From positions 2,976,001 to 3,040,000 of the forward strand of contig OZ244915.1 of assembly GCA_965221815.1 (NCBI GenBank): a DNA stretch of 64,000 nt. Reading direction: 5' to 3'. Position numbers and translations under genes: made by a program. The notes beneath the pieces are model-generated. The model searched no databases. It saw only the letters and a list, made by a program, of their open reading frames with translations, and had not been told where the DNA came from. Shown one piece after another: positions 54,131-63,619 of the stretch (position 1 is its first letter; each line of letters opens with the position of its first letter). Source of the DNA: JAPOXR01 sp965221815. GTDB taxonomy: Bacteria > Pseudomonadota > Alphaproteobacteria > Rhodobacterales > Rhodobacteraceae.

Positions 54131-54473
54131 TTCCGACTATCTCGAACTTTTCATACGAAATAGTAGGGCGATCATGCCAGTTTGTCAAAGAATTCCGACC
54201 TTCGTGTTCTGTATAGTTGCAAGAGTTGGAGGAGAGTCGCCCGGCTTGAACGCGAGAATATGTGCTTACCATTGACCCGGATATCAAAATCATACCGTTT
54301 GACAGGCGCTTTGAAGGCCATACCGCGTCCGATGTCCCGGGGTTGCCTTGCAACCCGCGTTTTCAGGTCAGGTGGGGTCTGCTGCAAAATCGGTCAGGGG
54401 GGCGTCCAGGCACGTGCGGCCACGGCCGGTGGTCATCGCGCGGGAGTTTCGGTCGCCTCACCCGAACCCGCAA
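54131..54473. other. Spacer between the HipA-like gene and tcuB
   Basis: About 340 bases with no supported gene. The left side should contain the hipA-like promoter. No palindrome or repeat was identified. Confidence 0.4.
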
Positions 54474-55622
54474 TCAGCATTGTTTTTCGTTTTGACCAGG
54501 GGGCATGTGCCTTTCACCTTCATCCTGCAGCAAAGCAGCAAAGCGGTAAAGGCCATGAACGAATTTCGAATAGGGAAGGACAAGGAAGAAAGCGTAGACA
54601 AACCCGAGATGAATGGCGAGCAACAGCCCCATCAGCATGGTCTCACGCAATGCAAGAAGCAGCAGGCCTGTTGTGCTGACCCAGAACAGCAGGCCAATAA
54701 AGACATAATCCATTCCCAGTTGCGAGACTGGCTTGAGCTCTGGATCCATCTGTCGCTTGAGCTGCCACAGTCCCGCTGTGCCTGTGGATAACATCACCCC
54801 GCCGATTGTCCCGAGGACGACCGGCAATTCAAAATATCCATAGGGAGCTTCACGCCCCAGGAGATAATGATACAGAGTCCCGGTGCTGGTTGCGGCAAAG
54901 CACAACATGAATCCGTAAAATGTGAGATGATGATGAATTCGCCGTGCCTTGCTGGAACGATCATCCTCATTCGGGCAGCCATCTCCTCTGGCATTGTTGT
55001 TGCCACCCAAATGGCGCAGGGTCAGGGCTGCGTGGCAGGCATTCATGAATGCTGCGGCACCTCCCCAACGGGCATGTGTTGATTTCCAGTAACGGCGCCA
55101 GGACTGAACAAGGGCAAGAAGGACAAAGCATGAGATTCCCAGCGGGATACCGGCCATGATTGTATGGGGCATGATGACATAGAAGGCTCCCTCACCCAAA
55201 TGGATGTCCCAGAACAGGGATGGACTGATCAACACAAGCATCGCGGCAACCAGAAAGATCAATACAGATGTTGTTACGTACATCACCTTCATGCCATTGT
55301 TCCTGAACAGTGTGGCAAGGGGTGTTGGCCATGCACAATATTCCCATGTTTCTGCCCGGCGCGCGGCCAGTGCCAGCGGAACATTGACTGCAAATTCATG
55401 GGGCGGGGCATATTGACATGCATGGTAACAGGCACCGCAGTGGTGGCAAAGATTGGACAGGGCAGCTGTGTCAGCCGGCCCAAAGATGCGCCGCCTTTCC
55501 ATCGCCGGAAAGACGGCGCAGAAACCTTCACAATAGCGACAGGCATTGCAAATCTGCATGACACGCGACACTTCCCTGTCTGAATCTGTTTGTGCCAAAT
55601 GAACAAGATTCAACGCGGCCAT
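54474..55622 (-). CDS. tcuB: TcuB-like membrane iron-sulfur protein of tricarballylate oxidation
   Basis: The 382-residue protein has two 4Fe-4S motifs, CNACRYCEGFC (about residues 25-35) and CHHCGACYHAC (about 59-69). About six membrane helices with several histidines suited to haem or quinone contact follow. This is the TcuB/CitB layout: it passes electrons from the FAD enzyme TcuA to the quinone pool. It lies three bases downstream of tcuA in the same operon. The membrane part and length are normal for the family. Confidence 0.9.
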   Translation of the reverse strand: MAALNLVHLAQTDSDREVSRVMQICNACRYCEGFCAVFPAMERRRIFGPADTAALSNLCHHCGACYHACQYAPPHEFAVNVPLALAARRAETWEYCAWPTPLATLFRNNGMKVMYVTTSVLIFLVAAMLVLISPSLFWDIHLGEGAFYVIMPHTIMAGIPLGISCFVLLALVQSWRRYWKSTHARWGGAAAFMNACHAALTLRHLGGNNNARGDGCPNEDDRSSKARRIHHHLTFYGFMLCFAATSTGTLYHYLLGREAPYGYFELPVVLGTIGGVMLSTGTAGLWQLKRQMDPELKPVSQLGMDYVFIGLLFWVSTTGLLLLALRETMLMGLLLAIHLGFVYAFFLVLPYSKFVHGLYRFAALLQDEGERHMPPGQNEKQC

Positions 55623-55625
55623 GAA

Positions 55626-57032
55626 TTAACTCCTGACGTGGCTCTGTGCTGCCGAGGTGCCGGCAATATGTCCAAAAACACCACCAATTGTCATGCCGAT
55701 TCCGGCCAGATATCCCTGCCCCAGGATATTCCCCGCCATCACCTCTCCCGCAGCATAGAGATTCCGGGCCGGGCACCCATCATCCATGATGATCGCCGCG
55801 TGATTGTTCACTTCCACCCCCATATAGGTGAAGGTGATTCCAGGTCTGAGGGGATAGCCGGTGAAGGGCGGTGTGGTGATCGGGGCCGCCCAGTTTGTTT
55901 TTTCTGGCACCAGTCCTGATGTGGCCTTTCCATCAAGAACTGATGGATCAATGGGGCCTTCCGGGCATGCTGCATTAAACCTCTTGACAGTATCGCATGT
56001 TGCCGCTGGATCAATCCCCAATTTGACTGCCAATCCTTCAATTGTATCGGCTTCGATCGGGTCGAAGACGGAGGGCATGAAACGTTTGACCCCATCCGCG
56101 TCGAGCAGGGCGAAAGCAATCTGATCCGGCTGTTGCGCCACGAGCCTGCCCCAGATTGCATAGCGTTTGGGCCAGAAATCTTCTGCTTCATCGTAGAATC
56201 GCGTGGCATGTTTGTTGACAACAAGGCCGAAAGGGACGCCATCAATGCGGCTGGCGATGCCACCATCAAAACGCGGCGCACGCGCGTCAATAGCCACAGC
56301 ATGGCACTGATCAACAGAGCCGACATGTCGCGCTCCACCATCGAGCAAACTCTTCAAGACAGCGCCTGTGTTATAGCGTGTCCCACGTACATGAAAATGA
56401 CGCGCGGCCGTGCCCCACCCTTCGGCCAACCATTCCAGATTGGCCTCAAATCCGCCGGAAGCAATCACATACTGACCAGCCTCGATGATCTGTCCATTGT
56501 CAAGCCGTGCGCCGCGACATGTTCCATCAGCAATCAGCAATTCACGGACGGGCATTTGATAGGAGAATTGCACGTTCACCTGTTCTGCATATCGGCAGAG
56601 CCTGTTGAGCATTGTTCTGCCCCCGCCCAGAAAGAAAGCATTTGTCCTGTCGAGATTGAGTGTACCCGAGAGGGGCGGCTGAAACTGCACGCCGCGGGCG
56701 GAAAGCCATGACACCAATTTTGACGAGTTTTTGAGGGTCAGCCGCGCCAGTTCGCGGTTGGTCGCCCCCGCGGTGACCCGCATCAGGTCATCAAAATACT
56801 CTTCAATCCCGTAACAATCCGTCAATATGTCGGTCGGAGATTCATGCATCACCCGAAGATTGCGCGTGTGCCGGGTATTACCTCCACGCATGGGTTTGTC
56901 GGCAGCGTCAACAACCATGACTGAACAGCATGATTCAGCGGCTGCAATGGCGGCGCAAAGGCCCGCATTTCCACAACCGATGACCAAAACATCGACATTG
57001 TCCTGACGCGGGCTGACATCACTTGTATACAT
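55626..57032 (-). CDS. tcuA: TcuA-like FAD-dependent tricarballylate dehydrogenase
   Basis: The 468-residue flavoprotein starts with a dinucleotide-binding motif VDVLVIGCGNAGLCAAIAAA, then ADKPMRGGNTRHTRN, and ends with NLYAAGEVMAGNILGQGYLAGIGMTIGGVFG. This is the FAD_binding_2/TcuA pattern, oxidising tricarballylate to cis-aconitate. The ATG at 57032 lies inside a perfect regulatory palindrome, and no Shine-Dalgarno is evident. The mRNA may be leaderless or nearly so. An in-frame upstream start exists but would run through the operator. Confidence 0.85.
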   Translation of the reverse strand: MYTSDVSPRQDNVDVLVIGCGNAGLCAAIAAAESCCSVMVVDAADKPMRGGNTRHTRNLRVMHESPTDILTDCYGIEEYFDDLMRVTAGATNRELARLTLKNSSKLVSWLSARGVQFQPPLSGTLNLDRTNAFFLGGGRTMLNRLCRYAEQVNVQFSYQMPVRELLIADGTCRGARLDNGQIIEAGQYVIASGGFEANLEWLAEGWGTAARHFHVRGTRYNTGAVLKSLLDGGARHVGSVDQCHAVAIDARAPRFDGGIASRIDGVPFGLVVNKHATRFYDEAEDFWPKRYAIWGRLVAQQPDQIAFALLDADGVKRFMPSVFDPIEADTIEGLAVKLGIDPAATCDTVKRFNAACPEGPIDPSVLDGKATSGLVPEKTNWAAPITTPPFTGYPLRPGITFTYMGVEVNNHAAIIMDDGCPARNLYAAGEVMAGNILGQGYLAGIGMTIGGVFGHIAGTSAAQSHVRS

Positions 57033-57042
57033 TGGTATACAA
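57023..57042. promoter_or_regulatory. Operator palindrome between tcuA and the GntR regulator
   Basis: TTGTATAC-ATTG-GTATACAA is a perfect 8+4+8 inverted repeat. It covers the tcuA start codon and lies 40 bases before the regulator ATG, matching the short palindromes bound by FadR/VanR-type GntR proteins. Confidence 0.85.
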
Positions 57043-57081
57043 TGATATATCAGAGTGACGTCGTCAAGGGATAGATTCCCC

Positions 57082-57771
57082 ATGATTGATTGGCTTGAAC
57101 TCAAAAAGCAGGCAGGTCCTGTCAAAACCGGTATTTCTGCATCCCGACGTATTCACGGAATGCTCGTTGCGGCGATCGAGTCAGGAATCCTGACCCCGGG
57201 GACCCGACTCAAGGAGTCGGAAATAGTGAAGGCTCTTGATGTGAGCCGCACGCCGCTACGTGAGGTGCTCGCCGGGCTCCGCGCCGAGGGAATCGTTGAA
57301 AGTGATGGCTCCGGATTGGCTGTCAGGCAACTTGGCTGGCAGGATATCCGGTCATTCTACGCCTATCGCGGCATGCTTGAATCGATGGCGGCGGGGTTGG
57401 CGGCAACTCATGCCCACAAGGTCGAGCGCACCATTATCGAAGAACTTTGTGCTGAAGAGTCTGACCTGATCAATTCAGGAGCCGATGCCACGGAATTGGC
57501 AAAACAAAACCGGCGTTTTCATCATGCGATCCACCAGGCATCCAGCAATACTTTTCTGCTCGAAGGTCTGGAAAGACTCAATCGTATGATGATTCTCATT
57601 GGTCCAACAGCTTATGGCATCCCCCCACGCGTCTCCTCAATCGCAGAGGAGCACCAGGCGATTACTGCAGCGATCAGTGCGTCTGATGCTGACGGTGCCG
57701 AACGTGCGATGCGATTTCATATCAGCAATGCTCTTCGGGTACGACTCGAGTGGAAACAGAACGATGCTTGA
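57082..57771 (+). CDS. GntR family (FCD-type) regulator of the tricarballylate genes
   Basis: About 229 residues. The N-terminal winged helix has ESGILTPGTRLKESEIVKALDVSRTPLREVLAGLRAEGIV. The C-terminal FCD helical effector domain has conserved Asp/His positions (NRRFHHAIHQASSN, EEHQAITAAISASD, MRFHISNAL). ATG at 57082 is preferred, with AGGGA upstream; GTG 57055 is an in-frame alternative. It probably binds the palindrome at 57023-57042 and represses tcuA and itself until an organic tricarboxylate binds. It overlaps the next gene by eight bases. Confidence 0.85.
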   Translation: MIDWLELKKQAGPVKTGISASRRIHGMLVAAIESGILTPGTRLKESEIVKALDVSRTPLREVLAGLRAEGIVESDGSGLAVRQLGWQDIRSFYAYRGMLESMAAGLAATHAHKVERTIIEELCAEESDLINSGADATELAKQNRRFHHAIHQASSNTFLLEGLERLNRMMILIGPTAYGIPPRVSSIAEEHQAITAAISASDADGAERAMRFHISNALRVRLEWKQNDA

Positions 57772-58834
57772 TGATTTGCGGCGGCTGGCAGTCACCTTTA
57801 GCCTCGCCCTTGCCTGCGGATGGAGTTTCCTGCAGATCGGCGTTCCCGCACCTTTCCTCATGGGGAGCCTGTTTGGTGTCTGGATCTGTGGTGGTTTCAT
57901 CCCGCGTCTTCGTCCGTATCTTGGTGTGGCACGCTGGCTACACATCCCTGTTGTTATCGGGCTTGGGGTCCTGATTGGCGCGAATTTCCGACCTGAACTG
58001 ATTGCCAATGCAAGCCAGTGGCTGATGACAATGACGATGATGGTGCTGACCACGATCATCGTGACAGCCATCCTGTTCAGATTTCTTCATCATCATCGTG
58101 GATATGATGCACAACTCGCGTTTTTTTGCGCGATTCCCGGTGGACAGGCTGAAGCATTGGCTCTCGCCAGGCAGATGATCCGCAAGGATCATGTTGTGGC
58201 CTTGTTTCATCTTGTCAGGGTCACGGTGGTCTTCGTTTCCACACCTTTGCTCCTTGCCATTGTTGAAGGCAATGCCGCTGTCATCCAATCAAATGAACGT
58301 CTCACCACAATGCCCGGGCTTGGCGACTTGCCAGCACGTGAATGGCTGCTTTTTGCTGGTCTTGCCCTCGCTGGCTTCGGTGTGGCGAAGCTCATTCGGT
58401 TGCCCATGCCCCATTTGCTCGGTCCCATGGGGATCTCAATTCTGGCGCATATGAGCGGTCTTCTCGAACTGCCCCGGATCGGTGAATTTGTCATTCTCGC
58501 TCAGCTCACCATTGGCGGCGGCATCGGTGCAAGATTGGCCAGTGTGACCGCCCGTGAGGTTGTGGAAATTCTGAAAGATGCGATTGTTGCCAGTGGCATC
58601 ATACTGGCATGCTATCTGATTGCGGCGATGATACTGGCGAGTGTGTCGGGAAAAACATTTCTTTCCCTTTGGCTCGCCTTTGTGCCCGGCGGACTTTACG
58701 AGGTGACATTGCTCGCCTTGATCTTTGGCTTTGATGTCGCCTTCGTGGCCTTCCATCACACCATCAGGGTCGTGATGATCTTCCTGGCTCTGCCAACCAT
58801 CATCTCCCTTCTGGGTCCCTCGAAAAAGGATTGA
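57764..58834 (+). CDS. AbrB-type (putative ammonia monooxygenase family) membrane protein
   Basis: The 356-residue integral membrane protein has two repeats of the AbrB/COG3180 domain, each with GVPAPFLMGSLFG- or MPHLLGPMGISIL-like segments and about ten membrane helices. The second half repeats the IPGGQAEALALARQ pattern as VPGGLYEVTLLAL. Despite the old database name these proteins are more likely transporters or regulators. Co-transcription with the GntR regulator suggests export, uptake or sensing of the substrate. The stop abuts the PrpF-like stop on the other strand with no spacer. Confidence 0.85.
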   Translation: MLDDLRRLAVTFSLALACGWSFLQIGVPAPFLMGSLFGVWICGGFIPRLRPYLGVARWLHIPVVIGLGVLIGANFRPELIANASQWLMTMTMMVLTTIIVTAILFRFLHHHRGYDAQLAFFCAIPGGQAEALALARQMIRKDHVVALFHLVRVTVVFVSTPLLLAIVEGNAAVIQSNERLTTMPGLGDLPAREWLLFAGLALAGFGVAKLIRLPMPHLLGPMGISILAHMSGLLELPRIGEFVILAQLTIGGGIGARLASVTAREVVEILKDAIVASGIILACYLIAAMILASVSGKTFLSLWLAFVPGGLYEVTLLALIFGFDVAFVAFHHTIRVVMIFLALPTIISLLGPSKKD

Positions 58835-59923
58835 TCATGACTGTGGCCAAACAGACCAGGGAACAAATAATGTTCCCTCGGCGAGTTTGCGTGCCGTCCG
58901 GACCAAACCGGCTGAATGGTGAATAAAATTGTTGTCTTCGATACTGTAATCGACAATCACCTCCATGACACCCATCGGGTGATGTAACGTGATCGTTGCA
59001 GGTCTGGTGCCAGGTTTTTTCATGAGTCCGTCAGCCACCGTCCCGGGTGAGAGCGCGCATGACGCCAGACATTGACTCCCTGTCACCGCCATCGTCGGAT
59101 GCACCGCCCAAGGCATAAAATATCGAACGATCAGATGACCGGGGGCCCCATGGGGCGCAACAAGTCCAAATTTGGGCGTTACCGATTGGCTGCAGTCACC
59201 CATCCCCATCAATATTGCCGCCTTGAGGCGAACAGATTCCATATGGGAAAAGAACCCTTTGTTGGATTCAAGTTCGTCGCATGACTCAGATCCACTGAGA
59301 TTGAAATCATGTGCGCGGGCAATGACCATCGGCATCGCAACATCCATGCATGTCACGTCAATTCCGTCGATATGATCTGTTGCCTGGCCTGTCGGGTGAA
59401 GCGATCCGGTCGATGACCCGGCAACATCCATGAAGTTCAGTTCCACGGGTGAAGAACTTCCCGGAACACCATCAAGAGTGGTCGTCCCATCATAGGTCAC
59501 GTGTCCGTCCGGTGTCTGTATCCGGGCCAGCACCCTTGCCCCTGTATTGACAGCACGGATTCGCACGTCGGTGATTCCATTCGTGGGAGTGACCAGCTTC
59601 ATTTCCACGGCTGCCGATGCAACGCCTGCAAGAATATTGCCACAGGTTGGAGCGAAGTCGACAAGTTGATCCTCGACACTCACTTGAGCAAAAAAATAAT
59701 CAATATCGGCATCATCATCGGATCGCGAAAGCATGGCGACTTTGGTGGTCACAGCATTTCCGCCACCAATCCCGTCAATATTGAGAGGGTGACCTGATCC
59801 AAGGGCAGCGATCAGGACCCGGGCACATTGATCAAGATTCTCAGGCAGATGATCGCGGCGCATATAAGGCCCCCGGGATGATCCACCCCGCATGAACAGA
59901 AAAGGAATTCCTCTTTGTGACAT
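58835..59923 (-). CDS. PrpF-family isomerase
   Basis: A 362-residue PrpF/4-oxalomesaconate tautomerase family protein (double hot-dog diaminopimelate-epimerase fold). Motifs are FMRGGSSRGPYM at the start, FAPTCGNILAGV near residue 90 and MDVAMPMVIARA near residue 200. PrpF-like enzymes isomerise unsaturated tricarboxylates such as 2-methyl-aconitate, oxalomesaconate or aconitate. With tcuA/tcuB nearby, cis/trans-aconitate isomerisation is a reasonable inference. It is the last gene of the tctCAB-prpF operon, seven bases after the transporter gene. Confidence 0.85.
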   Translation of the reverse strand: MSQRGIPFLFMRGGSSRGPYMRRDHLPENLDQCARVLIAALGSGHPLNIDGIGGGNAVTTKVAMLSRSDDDADIDYFFAQVSVEDQLVDFAPTCGNILAGVASAAVEMKLVTPTNGITDVRIRAVNTGARVLARIQTPDGHVTYDGTTTLDGVPGSSSPVELNFMDVAGSSTGSLHPTGQATDHIDGIDVTCMDVAMPMVIARAHDFNLSGSESCDELESNKGFFSHMESVRLKAAILMGMGDCSQSVTPKFGLVAPHGAPGHLIVRYFMPWAVHPTMAVTGSQCLASCALSPGTVADGLMKKPGTRPATITLHHPMGVMEVIVDYSIEDNNFIHHSAGLVRTARKLAEGTLFVPWSVWPQS

Positions 59924-59930
59924 CGCCGGT

Positions 59931-61961
59931 CTACCCCAAAGGCCAGGGTAACGTTGTCATTGCCTGGAGTAATCCCTGAGGAAAGTCCCGGTTCAGCAAC
60001 CAGGCCATAAACATGATAAACAGGACGCCGAGAGTAGAGAGGGTGATGCCCTGAAATGGATTGACGCATGCCCTGAGATGAAAAAACAACAACAGGAAGC
60101 CTGTCAGTGCAATAATGAACCCGAACAGCGATGTAGCGAGCAACAGACCCGCAAACCACGCCAGGGTTTGCCACAGGCCAAAGCGCATTTCCTTGGCCTC
60201 ATCGCTGGCCTCTCGATCGGCAAAGACATCATCTGTTTCAGGTTTCAGCATCATCTGGACAAGCAAGACCAACGCGGCCACCAGTGAAACAGAAGCAACG
60301 AATACCGGGAAGATGGCATCGACAAACGCATATCCGGGAATCGAGGCTGTATCGATCAGGGCATAGACGATGAAACCGATCATGGCGAGCAGGAACATCA
60401 GGGGTGCCCGCTTGCCGCCGGAAGCGACCTGGCCTTCAGCGCGGATATTCTTTGCCTGACGTAATCCGACCACAACGGATATGACGGTGATGACAACAAG
60501 TGTGATATTGATCGGGCTGGCAATATATTCAAACCCGGCTTCAAGGCCACGGTTAAAACGAATACCGGCAATCTGGGTGGCGTTATTGGTGTAGTTTTCA
60601 ACAGGGTTGGCCAGCACAAAGCCGATGAGAAATGCGGGTCTGGACCAGTCAAACCGTCGCATGAGTATGCCGACCAGGCCCACGGCAAAAAGCGCCACCA
60701 GATCCATCAGATCCTGCCCGGACTGGAATGCCGCGAAGGCAATGATCATGAAAATGAACGGTGCAATCAGGGCAAATCTGATATTCGTCAGTTTGGCGAT
60801 CGTGCCCGAGAGGATGATGCACAGGACGGTGCCGAAGACGTTGGCCAGTCCGAGCATCCAGACAATTGCGTAGGTGTAATTCAGGTTGTTCTTGAGCATT
60901 GTCTGGCCGACCTCGAGTTCACCCGCGCCGAGCAGGGCAAGTGCACCTATGAAGATGGCCATTGAGCCTGATCCGGGTATGCCAAAAAGCAAAGTCGGAA
61001 CCAATCCCCCGCCTTCCTTGGCGTTATTTGAACTTTCAGGACCGATCACACCCCGGATTTCACCCGCGCCAAAATCCTTCTTTTCTTTTGTTGACTGGAC
61101 GGCGTGGCCATAAGCAATCCAATCCACCACAGAACCGCCAAGTCCCGGAATGACACCGACCACGACACCGATGATCGCGCAACGCATGGACAACCACTTG
61201 TTCTGCCACCAGTCACGCACCCCCGTGAGCCAGCCCGCGCCCAGAACAGGTCTGTCGGCAATGGCCTGGTCCTTGCGCAGCAGGGCAATAATTTCGGGGA
61301 TGGCAAAAATTCCAAGACCGACGATCACGAGTTTGAGCCCATCAACGAAATAGGGATAATCATAGCTGGACATTCGCAGCTCGCCATTGAAGGGCCCTTC
61401 CCCAATAGATGCGACTAGCATTCCAGCACCTGCCGCCACAAAGCCTTTGAGAGCGACTCGGCCGGCAAGAATTCCCACCATGGACAGGCCAAAAATGGAT
61501 ACCATCAGCAGTTCCGGAGACTTGAATTCCAGGACAATCGGGCGGGCAATCAGAATGAAAAAGGTCAGAAAGGCAGCACCAACCAATCCACCGAAAAGTG
61601 AGGACGCAAAAGCTGCGGAGAGAGCTCTCGCGGCCTGACCGCGTTTCGCGAGCGGGAATCCATCGAGCACGGTCGCCTGACTCGCGGACGATCCCGGGAT
61701 GCCCATGAGGACCGAAGCAAAAGTATCGGAGGTCGGCACGATCGCGACCATTCCAATCATGAGGGCAAGTCCAATGATCGGATCCAGTCCGAACATGAAT
61801 GGCAGGATCAATGACAGGCCAGCAATTCCACCAAGCCCCGGGAAGACACCAATGGCCAGGCCCATGACCACGCCGAGCAGGAGATAGCTCAGGACAGTCG
61901 GCGACAGAATTAATCCCCAGGCTTCGATCAGCGCCGGGATGGCCTCAATGAAGACCTGCAT
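59931..61961 (-). CDS. Tripartite tricarboxylate transporter, TctA-TctB fusion
   Basis: A single 676-residue protein. Residues 1 to about 500 are TctA: VFPGLGGIAGLSLILPFMFGLDP, ILMGIPGSSASQATVLDGFPLAK and GVIPGLGGSVVDWIAYGHA. Residues about 515-676 contain four further membrane segments typical of TctB. The two membrane subunits are usually separate. With the TctC protein encoded upstream this forms a secondary, ion-driven carboxylate importer, replacing the TcuC permease found in classical tricarballylate operons. Confidence 0.9.
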   Translation of the reverse strand: MQVFIEAIPALIEAWGLILSPTVLSYLLLGVVMGLAIGVFPGLGGIAGLSLILPFMFGLDPIIGLALMIGMVAIVPTSDTFASVLMGIPGSSASQATVLDGFPLAKRGQAARALSAAFASSLFGGLVGAAFLTFFILIARPIVLEFKSPELLMVSIFGLSMVGILAGRVALKGFVAAGAGMLVASIGEGPFNGELRMSSYDYPYFVDGLKLVIVGLGIFAIPEIIALLRKDQAIADRPVLGAGWLTGVRDWWQNKWLSMRCAIIGVVVGVIPGLGGSVVDWIAYGHAVQSTKEKKDFGAGEIRGVIGPESSNNAKEGGGLVPTLLFGIPGSGSMAIFIGALALLGAGELEVGQTMLKNNLNYTYAIVWMLGLANVFGTVLCIILSGTIAKLTNIRFALIAPFIFMIIAFAAFQSGQDLMDLVALFAVGLVGILMRRFDWSRPAFLIGFVLANPVENYTNNATQIAGIRFNRGLEAGFEYIASPINITLVVITVISVVVGLRQAKNIRAEGQVASGGKRAPLMFLLAMIGFIVYALIDTASIPGYAFVDAIFPVFVASVSLVAALVLLVQMMLKPETDDVFADREASDEAKEMRFGLWQTLAWFAGLLLATSLFGFIIALTGFLLLFFHLRACVNPFQGITLSTLGVLFIMFMAWLLNRDFPQGLLQAMTTLPWPLG

Positions 61962-61971
61962 TGTCTTGAAA

Positions 61972-62004
61972 AAAATCCCCCGGTCCTGAGGAGCGGGGGA
62001 TTTT
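61972..62004 (-). terminator. Terminator-like hairpin between tctC and tctAB
   Basis: AAAATCCCCC (61972-61981) and GGGGGATTTT (61995-62004) form a 10-bp perfect stem with AT-rich ends on both strands. It lies between the binding-protein gene and the membrane-subunit gene of the same operon, so partial termination would keep TctC in excess. Confidence 0.8.
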
Positions 62005-62014
62005 CATGCTTTGA

Positions 62015-63106
62015 CTATTTCAACGAGACGCCAAAATCATCCATGAGCCATCCGGTAACGTAAGATCGGGCACTGTCTGATATCTGCAGCGCACCATCAA
62101 GCGCCGTTTTCGAATCAGCACCGACAAATACCGGATATTTGCCGAGACGTTTGGCGGAGATGTCCGCAAAGTCAGAACGGTTTGTGATTTTGGCGAAAGC
62201 GGTTGCATAGGTATCGATCACATCTTGCGGCGTTCCTGCGGGAAGGAATGCGATCTTCTGTGACGGAAATCCGGCAATAAAGAAGCCTTTCCATGCTTCC
62301 CATGCGTCACCCGATGTTTCGCATCCATCGGTGGCTTCGCAAACCTCCTTGAAGGTTGGAATGTCGGGGAAGGTGGGGTCGCGCACGATACTGCCATCTG
62401 CCCCCAATGCACCCCAGGTCATGATCGGGACAACTTCACCGGCTTCGGCGCGCGGAGCCACCGCGCTCAGGTAGGACGAGGATGTCTGGTAGTCGATGGT
62501 TGATTCACCGGCTTCCATCATTTTTCTGCCATCACCGCGGCCTTTGATACCCATCACATGTTCAACATCCATGCCGAGCATGTTGAAGGCCAGGGCTGGA
62601 ATGAGATCAAGACCGGTGATGCGCTGGTTACCATAGATAAAGGTTTTGCCTTTCAGTTGATTGGCGGAACCATCAAAAAGACTGGCATCCTCGGCATTCA
62701 GATAGGCGACACCGCCGGTCCCTGACGCCATGACCGGATTCCAGTCGTTGTATTCGTAGCGAACACGCGGGTCACCCAGCAGGTAAGGGAACTGGGTTGA
62801 GCCGGAAGAGCCAAACATCACCGTGCCATCGGTGTATTTTTGCTCTTGAAACCAGTTGGCGCCCTTGGTGGAGCCTGCACCCGGCATGAATTTGACGACG
62901 ACATTCGGGTTCCCCGGCATGGCTTCCGACAATAACGGCGCAAAGAAATTGGCCCATTTTGCGGAACCACCGGTTTCGGAGAATGGAATTGTCCATTCGA
63001 TCGTCTTGCCCGAAAAATCGACCTCCGCGGCAGCAGGAACGGTGCCTGCCGTCATCATGCTGACGGCCACACCGATACCGACAGCAACTCTCGAAACTCT
63101 ATTCAT
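62015..63106 (-). CDS. TctC/Bug-type periplasmic binding protein
   Basis: A 363-residue extracytoplasmic binding protein. Its signal peptide (VAVGIGVAVSMMTAGTVPAAA) is followed by VDFSGKTIEWTIPFSETGG and a VVVKFMPGAGSTKGANWF segment typical of the family. ATG at 63106 (MNRVSRVAVG) has GGGAGA upstream; a longer frame is not signal-like. Bug/TctC proteins capture carboxylates for TctAB. The substrate is probably tricarballylate, citrate or aconitate given the neighbours. Confidence 0.9.
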   Translation of the reverse strand: MNRVSRVAVGIGVAVSMMTAGTVPAAAEVDFSGKTIEWTIPFSETGGSAKWANFFAPLLSEAMPGNPNVVVKFMPGAGSTKGANWFQEQKYTDGTVMFGSSGSTQFPYLLGDPRVRYEYNDWNPVMASGTGGVAYLNAEDASLFDGSANQLKGKTFIYGNQRITGLDLIPALAFNMLGMDVEHVMGIKGRGDGRKMMEAGESTIDYQTSSSYLSAVAPRAEAGEVVPIMTWGALGADGSIVRDPTFPDIPTFKEVCEATDGCETSGDAWEAWKGFFIAGFPSQKIAFLPAGTPQDVIDTYATAFAKITNRSDFADISAKRLGKYPVFVGADSKTALDGALQISDSARSYVTGWLMDDFGVSLK

Positions 63107-63619
63107 GATTATCTCCCATATTTGGCATACGGCCATATGACCGAACATTTGTTGATAGGCACAAGAGAGGGCCCAATACACCAATTGGTTAACTTCGCAA
63201 ATGAAGTCGACGAAAGAGTCTATTTACGGCCCTTCATGACTGTGCCATTTGAAGTCATCGGGCAGCCTTGAAATCGGGAGTTCTTTGTTGATGGTCCTCA
63301 AGATGTATGAAGGCGACAGAGTTCAACCCTGTCATTGCGAATAACTCGAGAATTCAATGAATCAAGTTGCTGAACAGCTGTCATTCCCTGACCCTGATTA
63401 CAGGGTTTGGATGCCGGTGCCGATACCGCTGATATCCAGAGTGAAGAGGAGACCTGTCGAGGCCGCGTATGCACAAATGCCTTGATCGAGGGGAGCGGTT
63501 TTCCGTTCGCTGACATCAGCGCATGGATTGTGACTGATCATCCATCATCAGGACTGCCCGACGACATGTATCAGACAACGCTGACATTCAATTATGCTGC
63601 TTTGACTTTTGCCGCTGCC

